Shown here: positions 4,709-5,697 of the stretch, piece after piece
Position numbering within the stretch: the stretch's first letter is position 1
Layout of the letters: each line of letters opens with the position of its first letter
Source of the DNA: an uncultured Desulfobulbaceae bacterium
GTDB lineage: Bacteria; Desulfobacterota; Desulfobulbia; Desulfobulbales; Desulfobulbaceae
Reading direction: 5' to 3'
Assembly: GCA_945787305.1 (NCBI GenBank)
Contig: CALZIH010000198.1
Span: forward strand, 1 to 5,697
Length of the DNA: 5,697 nt
Translations under genes and position numbers: made by a program
Notes under the pieces: generated by a model
The model's input: only the letters and a program-made list of their open reading frames with translations
The model's database searches: none
Told to the model about the DNA's origin: nothing

Positions 4709-5697
4709 ATGTTTTGGGGTAAGTTTTCTATCTTCGTGATAATAACCTGCTGTTTTTGTCTTAATATTTTTGACCAGGCAATGGTTGAGGCGGCATCGTT
4801 TTGCAATGTTCGGTTTGTGGAGTCTGATGAGTTCGAGTCGGATTTACAAGGCGACAAGCAAGATGATCTCAACCCTCTTCTTCAGACCGATGGAAAAGGT
4901 GTGTGGGTTTCTACATGGCTGCACCAAATCAAACCGGCTAACCCGCTCAGTCGAGCAATGTCCTATATCGTGGTAAAAAGATCGGGCGATAACGGCGTGA
5001 CCTGGCAGGAAAGCAGGTGGATCAGTTGCGGCGCTGAAGCTTGTTATAACTATGCCGGTCCTCCCCGTATGGCAACAGATGGTAAGGGAACATGGATAGT
5101 TTCATGGACTGATAAATACAGTGGGGCTACGGCTATGGGGGATATCATCTACTCTCGTTCCTCTGACAACGGTCAGACCTGGAGTGCTCCCAAGAGGATG
5201 AATTCTTTCCCGGCCCAGGCTTCGGTACAGAACTCTGTTGATGCCATTGTCTTTGGCCAAGATGCATGGATCGTCAGTGGCATTGATTTTGATGGCGGAG
5301 ATGAATCCGTTTATTATTACCGTTCACTGGATAGTGGATTGACCTGGAGCGGCCCGATCTTTATCGATGCGTCCTGGCAGAACAGCAAATTTGGTGTCAA
5401 ATTGGCAACGGATCATAACGGAACTGTGCTTGCAGCCTGGACCAGTGGCGATACTTTTAATGCGTTTGGCGTAAATAAGATCATGACCAGCACTTCAATT
5501 GATGATGGTCAAAGCTGGAGTGCTCCAACAGCCCAGGGATTTGAGCAAGAGGCCGGTGCCTATATTGGTGATCTCATGTACAGCCCTGTTTCCGGGAATT
5601 GGGTTCTGGTCTGGAGTTCGGACATGAACCTGGATAATCCGAGCGGCGGAGCTGTTGCGGAAAATATTGTTTACAGCTATTCGCAGGATAAGGGCAA
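4709..5697 (+). CDS. Secreted Asp-box (BNR/sialidase-type) beta-propeller protein, 3' end outside window
   Basis: The frame runs 329 complete codons from ATG 4709 to the window edge without a stop, so the gene is partial. Residues 1-29 form a signal peptide (MFWGK, then hydrophobic FSIFVIITCCFCLNIF, likely cleavage around VEA/A). The rest is repetitive. Asp-box motifs S-x-D-x-G-x-T/S-W occur at 92-99 (SGDNGVTW), 151-158 (SSDNGQTW), 206-213 (SLDSGLTW) and 263-270 (SIDDGQSW), and a fifth is cut at 325-329 (SQDKG). Between them come strand motifs such as TDGKGVWVSTW (60-70) and TDGKGTWIVSW (123-133). The period is 55-62 residues, one propeller blade each, as in non-viral sialidase folds. The FRIP motif and a clear catalytic arginine triad are not visible, so enzymatic sialidase activity should not be assumed; a carbohydrate- or surface-binding role is possible. 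C107 and C112 may form a disulfide. An AAGGAGG ribosome site supports the start. Confidence 0.93.
   Translation, partial: MFWGKFSIFVIITCCFCLNIFDQAMVEAASFCNVRFVESDEFESDLQGDKQDDLNPLLQTDGKGVWVSTWLHQIKPANPLSRAMSYIVVKRSGDNGVTWQESRWISCGAEACYNYAGPPRMATDGKGTWIVSWTDKYSGATAMGDIIYSRSSDNGQTWSAPKRMNSFPAQASVQNSVDAIVFGQDAWIVSGIDFDGGDESVYYYRSLDSGLTWSGPIFIDASWQNSKFGVKLATDHNGTVLAAWTSGDTFNAFGVNKIMTSTSIDDGQSWSAPTAQGFEQEAGAYIGDLMYSPVSGNWVLVWSSDMNLDNPSGGAVAENIVYSYSQDKG

Overview
The window looks like chromosomal DNA of an anaerobic Gram-negative bacterium, most likely a sulfate-reducing Desulfobacterota relative (Desulfobulbales-like). This is an inference. It rests on a protein joining a corrinoid-protein-type 4Fe-4S motif to a DUF3786-like region (a pairing typical of sulfate reducers and other corrinoid-using anaerobes), on exported proteins with type I signal peptides, and on the overall look of the Der and kinase proteins. 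There is no RNA gene, insertion sequence, CRISPR array or phage gene in it.

Layout. Positions 30-1298 carry a two-gene minus-strand operon, read right to left: a small, very methionine-rich periplasmic DUF3617-type protein (852-1298), followed after a 15-nt gap by the Fe-S/DUF3786 protein (30-836). A good sigma70-type promoter for this operon (1347-1376) lies in the 94-bp divergent gap. On the other side of that gap, reading right, is an AmgK-like sugar kinase of the aminoglycoside-phosphotransferase fold (1393-2433). After a 197-bp spacer comes der (2631-3971), the two-domain ribosome-assembly GTPase. The spacer holds a possible 31-codon ORF whose stop overlaps the der start (ATGA), and a small hairpin. 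A convergent 100-aa protein of unknown family (4012-4314, minus) faces der and has its own strong promoter.

A 394-bp intergenic region (4315-4708) follows. It holds divergent promoter candidates, three inverted repeats, and a near-ideal Shine-Dalgarno. It leads into a secreted Asp-box (BNR-type) beta-propeller protein starting at 4709 and still open at the window end (5697). This gene has no stop in the window, so it is easily missed by ORF callers requiring a closed frame.

How the genes relate. Der is housekeeping. The kinase could feed cell-wall sugar recycling if the AmgK resemblance holds. The DUF3617/Fe-S pair is probably co-transcribed but has no known joint function. The propeller protein is an exported, probably carbohydrate- or surface-interacting protein. 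I see no convincing evidence of a new multi-gene system. The most useful leads are the Fe-S/DUF3786 fusion with its methionine-rich partner, the kinase without a visible nucleotidyltransferase partner, and the regulated-looking leader of the propeller gene.
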